From Wenyingzhuangia fucanilytica (GTDB lineage: Bacteria; Bacteroidota; Bacteroidia; Flavobacteriales; Flavobacteriaceae): a DNA stretch of 64,000 nt. The translations under genes were made by a program, and so were the position numbers. Under the pieces are notes generated by a model. The model made no database searches. It saw nothing but the letters and a program-made list of their open reading frames with translations, and was not told the origin of the DNA. The stretch is taken from assembly GCF_001697185.1 (NCBI RefSeq), contig NZ_CP014224.1:1798001-1862000 (forward strand). Reading direction: 5' to 3'. Positions 1 through 9,781 of this stretch are shown here, piece by piece; positions within the stretch are counted from its first letter, which is position 1, and each line of letters opens with the position of its first letter.

Positions 1-14
1 CATAATTTATTATT

Positions 15-872
15 TTACTTATTTATAACATACTTATTCCAAAAAGAAGCAATATCATCACTCTCCTTTCCAAGATTAAATAAATACCAATTCTCTACGC
101 AATCAGAAAAATCTACCCCTCCGGCAGCAATCCATTTATTAGTCCATTCTCCTTCCCACGCATCACAGACCTCATCAGCCAAGATCCATATGTCTCGAGC
201 TATTTTGTTTGGATTTTTGTCTGATTTTGCAAACTCTAACCATTTTGTGTCTTTAGAACGATAACCAGGAGTACTGTTATCGCTCGTATTCCCATCGTCT
301 ATTTTAACATAAACAGTATTATTTTTTAACCATGTTAATTCAGAAGGCGTTGTGTTTTTTTCGTTATAAGTACTGTGCTGTACAATGATTACATTTTTTT
401 TAATGATGCCAAGCTCAATCCCATCATCAATCACTGCTTGTAAAAGATCGTAGGTAAAATTTGACTGTCCTGCTTCTTGAACAAAAATTCTACCTCCCTT
501 TTTTAAAACGGGAATTACTTTTTTCTTTGCTCTCTTTACAGATGATTTCCAATTTGCATGGGCATTTGTCCAATGTTTATTTTCCTTTCCGAATAAACTA
601 TTGTAATAATCTGGCACTCCGGCCGTAATAAAAATGTGTTTTTGATCTCCATAAGCACCTGCCACTGCATAATAATTTACGTCTGTAAAATCAGAATGTT
701 TTAACATACAAGCCAAAGCTGCTGCTGCCATTACATCATCTTCGTCTGGTTTTAAATCAAAATTTGCCAATAACAAATCTGTACTCTTGTTAAATGTTTG
801 AGAAAAAGTTTCAGAAAAAGTCATCAAAGCAACAAAAAACGAAAAAGTGATAATTTTTATTTTTTTCATCAT
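15..872 (-). CDS. Exported protein, nucleoside-hydrolase-like
   Basis: A 285-aa protein with a signal peptide at about residues 1-24 (MMKKIKI start, hydrophobic core, cut near SQT). Early in the mature part it reads NFDLKPDEDDVMAAAALA. This resembles the DxDxxxDD calcium/ribose-binding start of nucleoside hydrolases, but the second Asp is replaced by Lys. The rest alternates strands and helices as in a Rossmann-like fold. It is the last gene of the PUL run, 33 bp after the beta-helix/PDZ gene, so probably co-transcribed. If the fold is right it may act on an N- or O-glycosidic bond or only bind sugar; its role in the locus is unknown. Two adjacent ATGs (872 and 869) are possible starts. Confidence 0.45.
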   Translation of the reverse strand: MMKKIKIITFSFFVALMTFSETFSQTFNKSTDLLLANFDLKPDEDDVMAAAALACMLKHSDFTDVNYYAVAGAYGDQKHIFITAGVPDYYNSLFGKENKHWTNAHANWKSSVKRAKKKVIPVLKKGGRIFVQEAGQSNFTYDLLQAVIDDGIELGIIKKNVIIVQHSTYNEKNTTPSELTWLKNNTVYVKIDDGNTSDNSTPGYRSKDTKWLEFAKSDKNPNKIARDIWILADEVCDAWEGEWTNKWIAAGGVDFSDCVENWYLFNLGKESDDIASFWNKYVINK

Positions 873-905
873 ATTGGTGTTTAAAATTAAATTTAAAAGA
901 TTGTG

Positions 906-3278
906 TTATAAAGAAACCTTTATCTCCATTTCTTGTTGCTCTCTAACAATTTTTAAAATAACAGAGGAGTCATTTATTGATTTTAAAAGCTTTAAAAACT
1001 TTTTATCATTAACTACTTTTTCTCCATTTACTGTTAAAATAAGATCCCCTTCTAAAAGCCCAGCTTTGGCTGCTTGAGAATCTTTAGGAACTTCTTTTAA
1101 AGCAATACCTCCATCCTCTTTAGACACTCCATAAGCTGAAAACTCCATACCTGATAAACCACTAATAGATGCACCTAACCAAGTAGAATTATTAGACCTT
1201 TTTTTTGTTTTACCTTTTTTCTTTAGCTCTTCTGAAACACCCAATGCAGGAATTACTGGTGTTTTTGCAATAGCTTTTAATGAGGCTTTTTTTACTCCAA
1301 ATTGATCCATTGGAAAATTTTTAAAACCAATACTAAGAGCCGGAGATCCTTCTTTTACTCTAAAATCACCATTTTTGGGGTCTATAAATTGTGGGTCTGC
1401 TACAATAGAATGTTCATCCCAACCAAATATTTGTGTTAACTCTGAATTAAAAATGAGGTTCTTATCCACAAGTTTACCTGGGTTCTGTGCTGTTGGCACT
1501 TTAACTCCCTGATATTTGAACATAAAAATATTAGAAAACACCTCATCTTGACTATTTTCATACCATACATGTGGATGAAAAGTATTGTTTACTGTAATAT
1601 TATTCCAAGCTCTTCTACGGTATCCTTCTCTAAGTTTTAAACCACCTGACAACATTAAATTGTTATAAATATCATAGTTTGTAGAACCATCATCCAAATC
1701 AATATCCCAACCATGATCACAACGCCAACGACTGTTACGAATAATGGTTGTTTTCATCGCATCAGCAAATGGTAATTCTGGATATTCATTAATATCAAAA
1801 CCTTTCAATCTCCAGTAACGATCCCTTCCCCAAGAATTAAAAGAACCATGATCGTGAGTTTCTAAAACGGTGTTAAACACATCACAACGCTCTATTAAAT
1901 GTCCACCAAAAGCACCATCACCAATATTAATTCCTGAACGTGCACAATCATATATAGAACAATCTCTAACGGTAATTTCCATAGCCATTTCAATCTGCAC
2001 TCCAGCTGGCTGACGTTCAACCGTTCCTATATTATGAATCAAACAATCCTCTACAACTCCCAAAGCAGGATAATTCTCTGTTTTAGGTCCAGGTGTTTTA
2101 TCAATTTTTGAAACTTCATTTTTTTCTCCATATTCAAACAACGGATCTCGTAAAGCATTTGGATCTCCTACAAAACAAACTCCACTTGCTCCTGTATGAT
2201 GAATATGATTTCCTTTAATCAATGTATTGCGATTATACATATTCACAAAAATGGCATTTCCTCCAACTTGATCGAATTCACAATCTAAAATTTGAATCTC
2301 TTCTGTACCTGATAACATAAAAGCACCTCCTCTAAAAATAGTCCAGTCAGAACGTACCATAGGCTCTTTGGTTTCCATAAAAGTTCTAGCCGCGTGTTTT
2401 ACCACAAACCCCTGTAACGTAATATGTTTTACTGGTTGTTTTATAGTTCCTTTAAAGTCTATCAACTGTTTTAATCTTACAACCTCTATTTTAGCTGTTT
2501 CTAAATTTGTAGATGCCTCAGGTTTATAATATAAAGTCTGTGTTTCTTGATTATGAAACCATTCACCTGGAGCATCTAATTCTTCGAAAATATTCTCTAC
2601 CATACGGTATTCCTTATGCATTCCTAATTGACGATTATTTTGCCAACCACCTTCATAAGTAACCTCACCACCTGCATTTTTTCCAGTGATGATATAATGA
2701 TAACCTCCCCAACGTTTAGAGTGCATGGCATGAATATATCCACCTTTAGGATTTTTCCATCCTGCAGCGCGTTCTTTAGAAAAAGCATCGGCTGCATAAC
2801 CTTGATAAGCATCTGTTTTTTTACTAGCATCGTAATTAGGATAACGTGCCATACGTTGATTCTGACCATCAACAAAAACCTGATCTATTACGATTCCTTT
2901 TGGAGTTTTTGCTTGATAAATACCGTTTTGATAAGGCTTCCATTTAAGATCTAATGCCATGCCTCCACTCAATACAGCCTTCCCCTCATTTTGTGCACAA
3001 TATCTAATTGGCTGTTTTTCTGTTCCAGAATCTTTTGGTGTAAAAACTATGGTTTCTGGTAAATAATAAACACCATCGGCAAAATAAATGGTTACAGATT
3101 CTTTACCTGTATACTTACGTGCTTTTTGTTGTGCAGCTGCAAAAGTTGCTAAAGGTTTATCTGCAGTTCCTTTATTAGTATCAGCCCCATTCGGACTCAC
3201 ATAAATATCTAAAGCATACGCTGTAGATAATACACTTCCTAATAATAAATAGGAAAAAATTGAAATGATTTTTTTCAT
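906..3278 (-). CDS. GH141-like beta-helix glycosidase with C-terminal PDZ domain
   Basis: A 790-aa exported protein with signal peptide at 1-22. The N-terminus (DIYVSPNGADTNKGTADKP, then a QQKAR helix) is the usual start of right-handed parallel beta-helix enzymes. A long run of short strand repeats with Asn/Asp/His-rich turns follows to about residue 660 (for example HHTGASGVCF and ARSGINIGDGAFGG). GH141 includes alpha-L-fucosidases and a xylanase, and recurs in fucoidan gene clusters. Residues about 705-790 form a PDZ domain (GLLEGDLILTVNGEKV, ending in SSVILKIVR), which is unusual on a glycosidase. It is followed in the operon by the nucleoside-hydrolase-like gene and preceded by two sulfatases. 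The family call is by architecture and context only; another beta-helix family is possible. Confidence 0.6.
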   Translation of the reverse strand: MKKIISIFSYLLLGSVLSTAYALDIYVSPNGADTNKGTADKPLATFAAAQQKARKYTGKESVTIYFADGVYYLPETIVFTPKDSGTEKQPIRYCAQNEGKAVLSGGMALDLKWKPYQNGIYQAKTPKGIVIDQVFVDGQNQRMARYPNYDASKKTDAYQGYAADAFSKERAAGWKNPKGGYIHAMHSKRWGGYHYIITGKNAGGEVTYEGGWQNNRQLGMHKEYRMVENIFEELDAPGEWFHNQETQTLYYKPEASTNLETAKIEVVRLKQLIDFKGTIKQPVKHITLQGFVVKHAARTFMETKEPMVRSDWTIFRGGAFMLSGTEEIQILDCEFDQVGGNAIFVNMYNRNTLIKGNHIHHTGASGVCFVGDPNALRDPLFEYGEKNEVSKIDKTPGPKTENYPALGVVEDCLIHNIGTVERQPAGVQIEMAMEITVRDCSIYDCARSGINIGDGAFGGHLIERCDVFNTVLETHDHGSFNSWGRDRYWRLKGFDINEYPELPFADAMKTTIIRNSRWRCDHGWDIDLDDGSTNYDIYNNLMLSGGLKLREGYRRRAWNNITVNNTFHPHVWYENSQDEVFSNIFMFKYQGVKVPTAQNPGKLVDKNLIFNSELTQIFGWDEHSIVADPQFIDPKNGDFRVKEGSPALSIGFKNFPMDQFGVKKASLKAIAKTPVIPALGVSEELKKKGKTKKRSNNSTWLGASISGLSGMEFSAYGVSKEDGGIALKEVPKDSQAAKAGLLEGDLILTVNGEKVVNDKKFLKLLKSINDSSVILKIVREQQEMEIKVSL

Positions 3279-3290
3279 TATATGGTACTT

Positions 3291-4778
3291 TTAATTATTT
3301 GTGTTTTTAGGAGCCCAATTAGGAATTCCTTGTTCTTTTAACTGTTTATAATAACGTTTTGCTAAAGGTTGATCTTTTGGTTCTATTTTTGGCAAACCTT
3401 CATTTACCATTAAAGGTTTTGCATATTCCCACCAATGATTGTAAGACTTTTGCAATTCTGCTATCACCTCTGGATGCTTTGCAGCTACATTATTTTTTTC
3501 TGATGGATCTACAGAAATGTCAAAAAGTTCTTTGTTATTGTCAAAACGCCATTGTTGTGTTCTAACTGCAGATTTTACATATTTTGATTCTTCACGTTTA
3601 CCAGCAGCCCAACGTCCACAATGAATAAACAGTTCACGATCTGCCCAATTTGCTTTAGGATTTTCTAAAAGTGGTACCAAAGATTTACCACTAAGCTTTT
3701 GCATCGTATCTGGCAATGTAACTCCAGCTAATTCACAAAAAGTTTGATACATATCTATATGAGCTGTTAATCCATCAACATCAACCCCCTCTTTAAATTT
3801 TCCTTTCCAATACCAAAAAGCAGGTACATGTGTTCCTCCTTCAAAAGGAGAATTTTTTCCTCCTCTTAAATTTGCATTAAAATGTGTTACTGGTTTTCCG
3901 TTAAGTTTCCCTTTTAAATGAGTTGCTCCGTTATCTGTCATAAAAATAACAATGGTATTATCCAAAGCATTCCATGCTGCTAATTTTTGCATTAATTCAC
4001 CAAAATTATCATCTATGTTTTCAATCATACCATAACGACCAGCTGTTCCTTTATCATATCCTAATTCTAAAAAGCGTTTTTTATATTTCTCAGGTGCTAC
4101 CAATGGTGCATGTGGTGCATTTAAGGCTACATAAGCAAAATAAGGTTGCTTAGATTCTTCTTGTTTTTTAATCCAGCTTTCTGCAGCATCAAAAAACACA
4201 TCGGTACAAAACCCTTTTGTTTGTACAATGGTATTGTTATGAAGTAAAATATTATCAAAATACAAGTTTTCTTCATTAGGAGGAAAATCACCATATCTTG
4301 TTTGTCCTATTCCTCCTGCTCCATGCATTAAAACTTCATCAAAACCTCTGTTGGTAGGCAAATATGCTTCTTCATCTCCTAAATGCCATTTACCAAAAAG
4401 ACCTGTTTTATAACCTGCCGATTGTAAAGCTTGTGGCATGGTAAAAACATCTAAAGACATACGTTCACGTTGTAAAATGGTATGAGTAACTCCAACTTCA
4501 AAAGGACGGCAACCACTCATTAATGAAGAACGCGTAGGAGCACATGTAGGACTTACCTGAAAATCCGTAAATCGAGTTGACTTTTCATAAAAAGCATCAA
4601 TATTGGGGGTTTTTAATACTTGGTTTCCCATACAAGCCAAATCTCCCATTCCTTGATCATCTGTCATGACCAAAATAATATTAGGCTTGGTATTTTTAAG
4701 AGATTTATTTTGACTTATCCCTGAACAAGCCACTAGTAACAAAAGTATTGCCCTTTGTAAATATTTAATTGATTTCAT
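3291..4778 (-). CDS. S1-family sulfatase (CAPTR)
   Basis: A 495-aa formylglycine-dependent sulfatase. The N-terminus is a lipoprotein-type signal (LLLLVACSG, Cys18), so it is probably membrane-anchored, in the periplasm or at the surface. The metal site starts at VMTDDQGMGD (residues 37-46). The catalytic Cys79 lies in CAPTRSSLMSG, the C-x-P-x-R signature converted to formylglycine. GKWHLGD and a later TDNGATHLKG motif complete the active site. It lies between a second sulfatase and the beta-helix/PDZ gene with gaps of about 12-30 bp, so it is operonic. It probably removes sulfate from fucose residues; the S1 subfamily and ester position cannot be read here. A matching maturation enzyme is needed and is not in this window. 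Confidence 0.9.
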   Translation of the reverse strand: MKSIKYLQRAILLLLVACSGISQNKSLKNTKPNIILVMTDDQGMGDLACMGNQVLKTPNIDAFYEKSTRFTDFQVSPTCAPTRSSLMSGCRPFEVGVTHTILQRERMSLDVFTMPQALQSAGYKTGLFGKWHLGDEEAYLPTNRGFDEVLMHGAGGIGQTRYGDFPPNEENLYFDNILLHNNTIVQTKGFCTDVFFDAAESWIKKQEESKQPYFAYVALNAPHAPLVAPEKYKKRFLELGYDKGTAGRYGMIENIDDNFGELMQKLAAWNALDNTIVIFMTDNGATHLKGKLNGKPVTHFNANLRGGKNSPFEGGTHVPAFWYWKGKFKEGVDVDGLTAHIDMYQTFCELAGVTLPDTMQKLSGKSLVPLLENPKANWADRELFIHCGRWAAGKREESKYVKSAVRTQQWRFDNNKELFDISVDPSEKNNVAAKHPEVIAELQKSYNHWWEYAKPLMVNEGLPKIEPKDQPLAKRYYKQLKEQGIPNWAPKNTNN

Positions 4779-4807
4779 TTTTAATTATTTTATAATTTCT
4801 TTTTGAT

Positions 4808-6379
4808 TTATTTTAAAGCAAAAGCAGCCTGTATCCATGGAAAGTCAATCTCATCATTCTTTTGTGCTTTTCCAGGTGTACTTCTCCCCTCATTAATTTG
4901 TTTAATTAATAATTGCTTTAATTCCTTTACTTTCTCAGGTTTTTTATCAGCTACATTGATATGCTCACCAACATCCGTTTTTAAATTATATAATATATTT
5001 TCAGGAAGTTTTTCATCTCTTTTACCTGGTCGTCCAAGTGCATTTAATCCAGAGTTTGGAGCCACTATTAACTTCCAATCTCCTTTTCTGATGGCAAAAA
5101 CACCTTCTTTACTATGATGAATTGTTGCTTCTCTAGCATACCCTTTCCTTTGTGTTAATAAAGGCATTATGCTATAACTATCTTCTGCTTCATTATCTTT
5201 TAAATTATGATGTACAATATCAGCACAAGTTGTCATAAAATCTGTAGTACAAATTGTTGTATTAGAAACACTATTCGCTTTTATTTTGTTAGGCCATTTT
5301 ACGATGAAAGGAACACGGTGTCCTCCTTCAAAATAACTTCCTTTATTTCCTCTATAAATATAACTGGGATTGTGACCTTTGGCTTTTAATACTCCGTAAT
5401 TGGCATTTGCAGCACAACCATTATCACTAGTAAAAATTACCATCGTATTGTCTTCCTCTCCACTATCTTTAACAGCTTTAAATATTTTCTCCATTAAATC
5501 ATCAATCATTAATACAAAATCAGCATAAGGATTTATCTTACTTTTTCCTTTCCAAGGTTCAATTGGTAAAATAGGATTATGAGGTGCAGGTAAAGGAAGA
5601 TATATAAAATAAGGCTGCTCATCTTTTGCGTTTTCTTTTATATAAGAAACTGTTTTATCTATAAAAACAGGTAATACTTCTTCATGAACAAAATCTTTAG
5701 AAATAGGACCTTTTATCCAATAAGCATATTTATTTTCAGATCTTTTTTGCTCAGATATTCCTGTTGGCTCCATGACCACTTTATCATTTTCTATATAGAC
5801 AAAAGGTGGCATATTTAACGATGCTGCTAATAAATAAGAATAATCAAAACCTAAGTCTAAAGCTCCTTTTTTAAGTGGTTTGGAATAATCTAATTGTTCA
5901 ATTGGATACTTGTCTTTAACTCCTGAATAATGTTCTAATTCCTGAGTATGATCTTTCAAACTCCAGTTTAATCCTAAATGCCATTTACCAATATTTGCAG
6001 TTTTATAGCCATTCTGTTGTAATAAATCTGCTACTGTTAAGCGATCATCTTTTATCAACATTGGTGAAGTTCCCCAAGTAACAAATTGTTTTAATGGTGT
6101 TCTCCAATTATACCTACCTGTTAAAATACCATACCTAGTAGGTGTACAAACTGAAGAAGAAGTATGTGCATCTGTAAACCTCATTCCTTCTGCTGCTAAC
6201 TTGTCTAAATGAGGTGTATTAATTTTACTATTCTCATTATAAACACTTAGGTCTCCTATTCCTAAATCATCAGCGAGTATGTAAATGATATTAGGTTTTT
6301 TATTTTTTGAAGTCTGGGCACTTACTGAAAACATTAAAAGTGCTACAATTACTAAAATGATTTTATTTCTCATATTCAT
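4808..6379 (-). CDS. S1-family sulfatase (CTPTR)
   Basis: A 523-aa exported sulfatase with a cleavable signal peptide (1-21, SVSAQT). The metal-binding start is ILADDLGIGDLS (34-45). The formylglycine Cys78 is in CTPTRYGILTGRYNWR, and GKWHLGLNW and TSDNGCAANANYG carry further active-site residues. The extended insertion after the signature (TPLKQFVTWGTSP) and the ADDLG rather than DDQG metal motif separate it from the CAPTR/CAPSR sulfatases in this locus, so it probably acts on a different sulfate position or residue. It sits between two other PUL genes with short gaps. Periplasmic location is inferred from the signal. Confidence 0.9.
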   Translation of the reverse strand: MNMRNKIILVIVALLMFSVSAQTSKNKKPNIIYILADDLGIGDLSVYNENSKINTPHLDKLAAEGMRFTDAHTSSSVCTPTRYGILTGRYNWRTPLKQFVTWGTSPMLIKDDRLTVADLLQQNGYKTANIGKWHLGLNWSLKDHTQELEHYSGVKDKYPIEQLDYSKPLKKGALDLGFDYSYLLAASLNMPPFVYIENDKVVMEPTGISEQKRSENKYAYWIKGPISKDFVHEEVLPVFIDKTVSYIKENAKDEQPYFIYLPLPAPHNPILPIEPWKGKSKINPYADFVLMIDDLMEKIFKAVKDSGEEDNTMVIFTSDNGCAANANYGVLKAKGHNPSYIYRGNKGSYFEGGHRVPFIVKWPNKIKANSVSNTTICTTDFMTTCADIVHHNLKDNEAEDSYSIMPLLTQRKGYAREATIHHSKEGVFAIRKGDWKLIVAPNSGLNALGRPGKRDEKLPENILYNLKTDVGEHINVADKKPEKVKELKQLLIKQINEGRSTPGKAQKNDEIDFPWIQAAFALK

Positions 6380-6416
6380 TTAATTTACTTACAACCATGA
6401 GTACATATCTTACTAA

Positions 6417-8642
6417 TTAATTCTTTATAATTCCCATCCTTGATACATCTAAAGGCTCTATTCCTAATTCTATGGCCGGACTTCCTTTTTTAAATCTAAA
6501 ATTTCCATTTTCTACATCTATAAACATCGGATCTCCAAACAAACTCTTTTTCTCTTTATTGTTAGTTCTCATTCTGGCAAAATGTTTGTTCATCCAATTA
6601 GTATTTTGTGAATTGAAATATAGATTTTCATCCATATCTGTTTCTAATAAATTTGGAAGATTGGTTGTTTGACCTCTTTTAGGTCTTTCTGCATAAGCAT
6701 TTCCACCTGTTGGGTGAGAAACAATAATATTACGATGCACTTTTGCCCCGGAAACTGGAACCCATTCAAAACTGATATAACCAAACTTAGGAGCTATTCT
6801 TGGTGCTACAATAAAGTTATTAACAATATCATTTACTCCTTTGGATGCAATACCTGCACTAAAGGCGTAATTATTATAAAGTACGTTTCCAAAAATCAAA
6901 GTTTCATGTTGGTCATCATCACAACGGATAGGAGCTGGCATCGAATGCTCTAAATTATCATGTAAATAATTATAACGTACTATATTTCCTGTTCCTGCTC
7001 CAGAAATATATATACAATTTCCATCAGACAATAATTGTACTGCATGAGTAATTTCATTATACTCTATAATATTATGTCTTGCATGGTTATACTTCTCACG
7101 TACTTTCCAATTTTCGTAAGTCTCTTCTGTACTTTTAATTACCTCAGCAGGAATCTCATCATGCCTTACCGTTCTTCCTCCTTCATTATTTAACTCCCTA
7201 TCTGGCTCCACACGATTGGTAACAAGTATTCCTGCATACCCGCTATGATGTACATAATTATGAGCAATACGATTGTGACCACTTTGCCAAGCCCATATAC
7301 CTGGAGAATGCCAAGTAATTTCACTAAAATGATGGATATGATTGTTTACAATTTCATTGTGATGGTTTACATCTTTAGTACCTGGACCATATCCTGCCAA
7401 TAATATTCCCGCTTCTCCTAAATAAGCAAACTCACAATCTGTTACTTTATTTTGTTGTGCATGCAAATCAAAACGAATACCTGAACCACCTGAATTTATA
7501 AACTTACAATGTGTTACTTGACAACCTTCAGATCCTCTAAAACGTAAAGCTGCTGTAGGTCTATCAAACATATCCCAATCATGTTGCATTCCCCAACCTA
7601 ATTGATCTTCATCACTTACCCACCCCCTTCTATCGGCATGTGAAAAAGTAATTCCCGAAAATAAAATCCCTTTAACAGGTTTGTCTTTAGAACCTTTATA
7701 ATCTATTCCTCCTTCAATACGTATTAATTCACTAGTTGTTGGAGCAAGAATTCCTTCTGGAGAACCATCTGCTGATACATTGGATGGCCATAAATAGATT
7801 TTTCTTGTTTTTGAGTTTATAACCCATTCTCCCGGTTCATCTAAAGCTTCTATTGTGTTTTCAATCCATGCAGAATTACCATCTTTTTTATGTACCCAAT
7901 GAGCCAACTTGCCCATAGCATAAGTTGCAGAAACTTTTGTTTTTGCTATACCATTTTCTTCATCAACAAAAGCTAAAGGAAGCATATTAATCATCCAAGC
8001 TCTGCTTGGTCTAATATTTAACTCTACATCCTCTATATTTTTCCAATTCTTTATTTTACCCTTTGGAAAATAAACTGTTTTTTTATCTCCCATCTTTGTA
8101 GGTATAAAACCTTCTGATCTAGCTCTATTCAAACGTCCATGAGTATCATATAATGTATAAAACTTGTCAATTTCTTTAGGAATATCTGCCACCCATACTT
8201 TCCCTTTTGCACTTTCTGAAAGATTAAATAAATCATCAGATACAATTGTCCAGCCCTCTACTGGTAAACCTCCACTAATTACCGGTTTTTCACCTGGATA
8301 AGCACTAAAAGTTAAATATGGAGATGACAACTTCATCGCTTCCTCTTCCAGGTTACCATCTTCAATTCCCAAAACAAGAGTCTCGCGTATCTGATGACGT
8401 CCTTCTCGTAAATAAATTGTTGCTTGACTTTTATTACCTTTTTTTCGTAACTCTCTTACAACTTCAACGGCTTCTACTATGGTTTTAAAGGGGTTTTCGA
8501 TGGATCCAACACCAGACTCATTTCCATTCACAGAAACATATAATTCAATTTTATTACTAGAATCACTATTACATGATATAAAAACAATAAAAAGAAGAAA
8601 AAAAATTATTTTATAATTAAAATGATTAACTATTGCTTTCAT
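6417..8642 (-). CDS. GH141-like right-handed beta-helix lipoprotein
   Basis: A 741-aa protein with a lipoprotein signal (LFIVFISCNSD, Cys about 24). Its start ELYVSVNGNESGVGSIENPF matches the N-terminus of the other beta-helix protein in this locus. It continues through the GG...W-type first rungs (VISGGLPVEGW) and many His/Asn-rich rungs (EIVNNHIHHFSE, HNRIAHNYVHHSGYAGI). There is no PDZ tail. By analogy with GH141 it could release terminal fucose or another deoxy-sugar, but the activity is not proven. It is 4 bp from the downstream gene start of the GH29 neighbour, so tightly operonic. Other beta-helix families (lyases, epimerases) are not excluded. Confidence 0.6.
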   Translation of the reverse strand: MKAIVNHFNYKIIFFLLFIVFISCNSDSSNKIELYVSVNGNESGVGSIENPFKTIVEAVEVVRELRKKGNKSQATIYLREGRHQIRETLVLGIEDGNLEEEAMKLSSPYLTFSAYPGEKPVISGGLPVEGWTIVSDDLFNLSESAKGKVWVADIPKEIDKFYTLYDTHGRLNRARSEGFIPTKMGDKKTVYFPKGKIKNWKNIEDVELNIRPSRAWMINMLPLAFVDEENGIAKTKVSATYAMGKLAHWVHKKDGNSAWIENTIEALDEPGEWVINSKTRKIYLWPSNVSADGSPEGILAPTTSELIRIEGGIDYKGSKDKPVKGILFSGITFSHADRRGWVSDEDQLGWGMQHDWDMFDRPTAALRFRGSEGCQVTHCKFINSGGSGIRFDLHAQQNKVTDCEFAYLGEAGILLAGYGPGTKDVNHHNEIVNNHIHHFSEITWHSPGIWAWQSGHNRIAHNYVHHSGYAGILVTNRVEPDRELNNEGGRTVRHDEIPAEVIKSTEETYENWKVREKYNHARHNIIEYNEITHAVQLLSDGNCIYISGAGTGNIVRYNYLHDNLEHSMPAPIRCDDDQHETLIFGNVLYNNYAFSAGIASKGVNDIVNNFIVAPRIAPKFGYISFEWVPVSGAKVHRNIIVSHPTGGNAYAERPKRGQTTNLPNLLETDMDENLYFNSQNTNWMNKHFARMRTNNKEKKSLFGDPMFIDVENGNFRFKKGSPAIELGIEPLDVSRMGIIKN

Positions 8643-8645
8643 TTG

Positions 8646-9764
8646 TTACTGTTTTAAACGTTTTCCTACTTCTTTTAAGATTGTAATATCATCAGGAAAA
8701 ACAGTTCCATCTGGCAAAGGCCCTATATTTAGTAATAAATTAGCTTTCATCTCTTTTGTATGTGCTAACATCTCCATCACTTCCTTTGCTGTTTTGTGTC
8801 CTACATTGTTATCTCTGTCATAACCCCAAGCGTAAGGCTGCATAGTATTACATATTTCCAACGGCACTTCTGATGTCCCATCAAAATGACGTTCAGGAGC
8901 TTTAAAATCTTCTGTTCCCAACATTCCTTGTTTATAAGAAACAAGTACTTGAGGTTGTAATGAATGAATATGATCGTATAATTCTTGAATTTTTAACTCC
9001 TGTATCTTTCCAGGTCTAGAATTAGGAACCGCTCTTCCATCCAACCAAATTCCAGCTATAGGTCCATAATTGGTTAGCAATTCCGTTATTTGATTTTTCA
9101 TGTATTCCACATACAATTGTAAATTATGTTCCTTTCCGTATTTGTAAGATTCTTCTCGTGGGTTGTAATCTGGTTTTGGATTTCCTCCCCACTCTTCTCT
9201 ATTAGGAGCGTGGGGATGTTTCCAGTCACGTCCGTGTGAATAGTAAAAAAATATTCCTAAACCTTTTTTATGGAATTGTTCCGCCAATTCAGCAACCAAA
9301 TCTCTTTTAGCTGGACTGTTGGTACTTTTAAAGTCTGTATATTTTGAATCGAACAAACAAAAACCATCATGATGCCTTGTGGTAATATTGATATATTTCA
9401 TCCCTGCTTCTACCGCTAAATCAGTAATAAAATCTGCATCAAAATTTTCAGCTGTAAATTTGTCTGCTAATTTTGCATATTCATCAGGTCTAATTTTAGC
9501 ACGCAATTGTACCCATTCTGCAGGTTTAGAATGAATATCTCCCCAATACCCTTCTGTTAGACTAAATAATCCGTAATGGATAAACATTCCGAATTTAGCT
9601 TCTTTAAACCACTCTAAAGCTGCTGCTCTTGGATTTTTAGCATAAGAATCTTCATACCTTTTTAAATATGATGGCACCTTATTTTGATGATTGCAACTGC
9701 TAATACTTATACAAAAAATGATAACAGCAATGAATACCCAGCTAGAATTTCTTTTTAATTTCAT
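8646..9764 (-). CDS. GH29 alpha-L-fucosidase, lipoprotein
   Basis: A 372-aa catalytic-domain-only GH29 enzyme with a lipoprotein signal (CISISSCNH, Cys24). Typical GH29 motifs are KFGMFIHYGLFSLTEG (57-72), the active-site His pair in RHHDGFCLFDS (130-140), YYSHGRDW, and the likely nucleophile Asp242 in GIWLDGR. The C-terminus NLLLNIGPLPDG is the conserved barrel end. There is no C-terminal beta-sandwich, so it is shorter than most GH29 enzymes (about 450-600 aa). It should hydrolyse terminal alpha-L-fucose with retention. It has HYG instead of the HWG found in its paralogues. It lies between the beta-helix lipoprotein and GH95 genes, in the same operon. Confidence 0.9.
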   Translation of the reverse strand: MKLKRNSSWVFIAVIIFCISISSCNHQNKVPSYLKRYEDSYAKNPRAAALEWFKEAKFGMFIHYGLFSLTEGYWGDIHSKPAEWVQLRAKIRPDEYAKLADKFTAENFDADFITDLAVEAGMKYINITTRHHDGFCLFDSKYTDFKSTNSPAKRDLVAELAEQFHKKGLGIFFYYSHGRDWKHPHAPNREEWGGNPKPDYNPREESYKYGKEHNLQLYVEYMKNQITELLTNYGPIAGIWLDGRAVPNSRPGKIQELKIQELYDHIHSLQPQVLVSYKQGMLGTEDFKAPERHFDGTSEVPLEICNTMQPYAWGYDRDNNVGHKTAKEVMEMLAHTKEMKANLLLNIGPLPDGTVFPDDITILKEVGKRLKQ

Positions 9765-9781
9765 CTTCTTTATTTTACTCT

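Noticed and set aside
2624-2954. Small open frames on both strands inside the beta-helix/PDZ gene, and many like them across the PUL.
   Set aside because: They overlap fully with well-supported genes, lack signals or domain motifs, and are expected by chance in AT-rich coding DNA.
906-8642. The two beta-helix proteins as alginate lyases/epimerases or carrageenases.
   Set aside because: The fucosidase and sulfatase context and the N-terminal layout favour GH141-like; no alginate or carrageenan partner genes are present. Not excluded absolutely.
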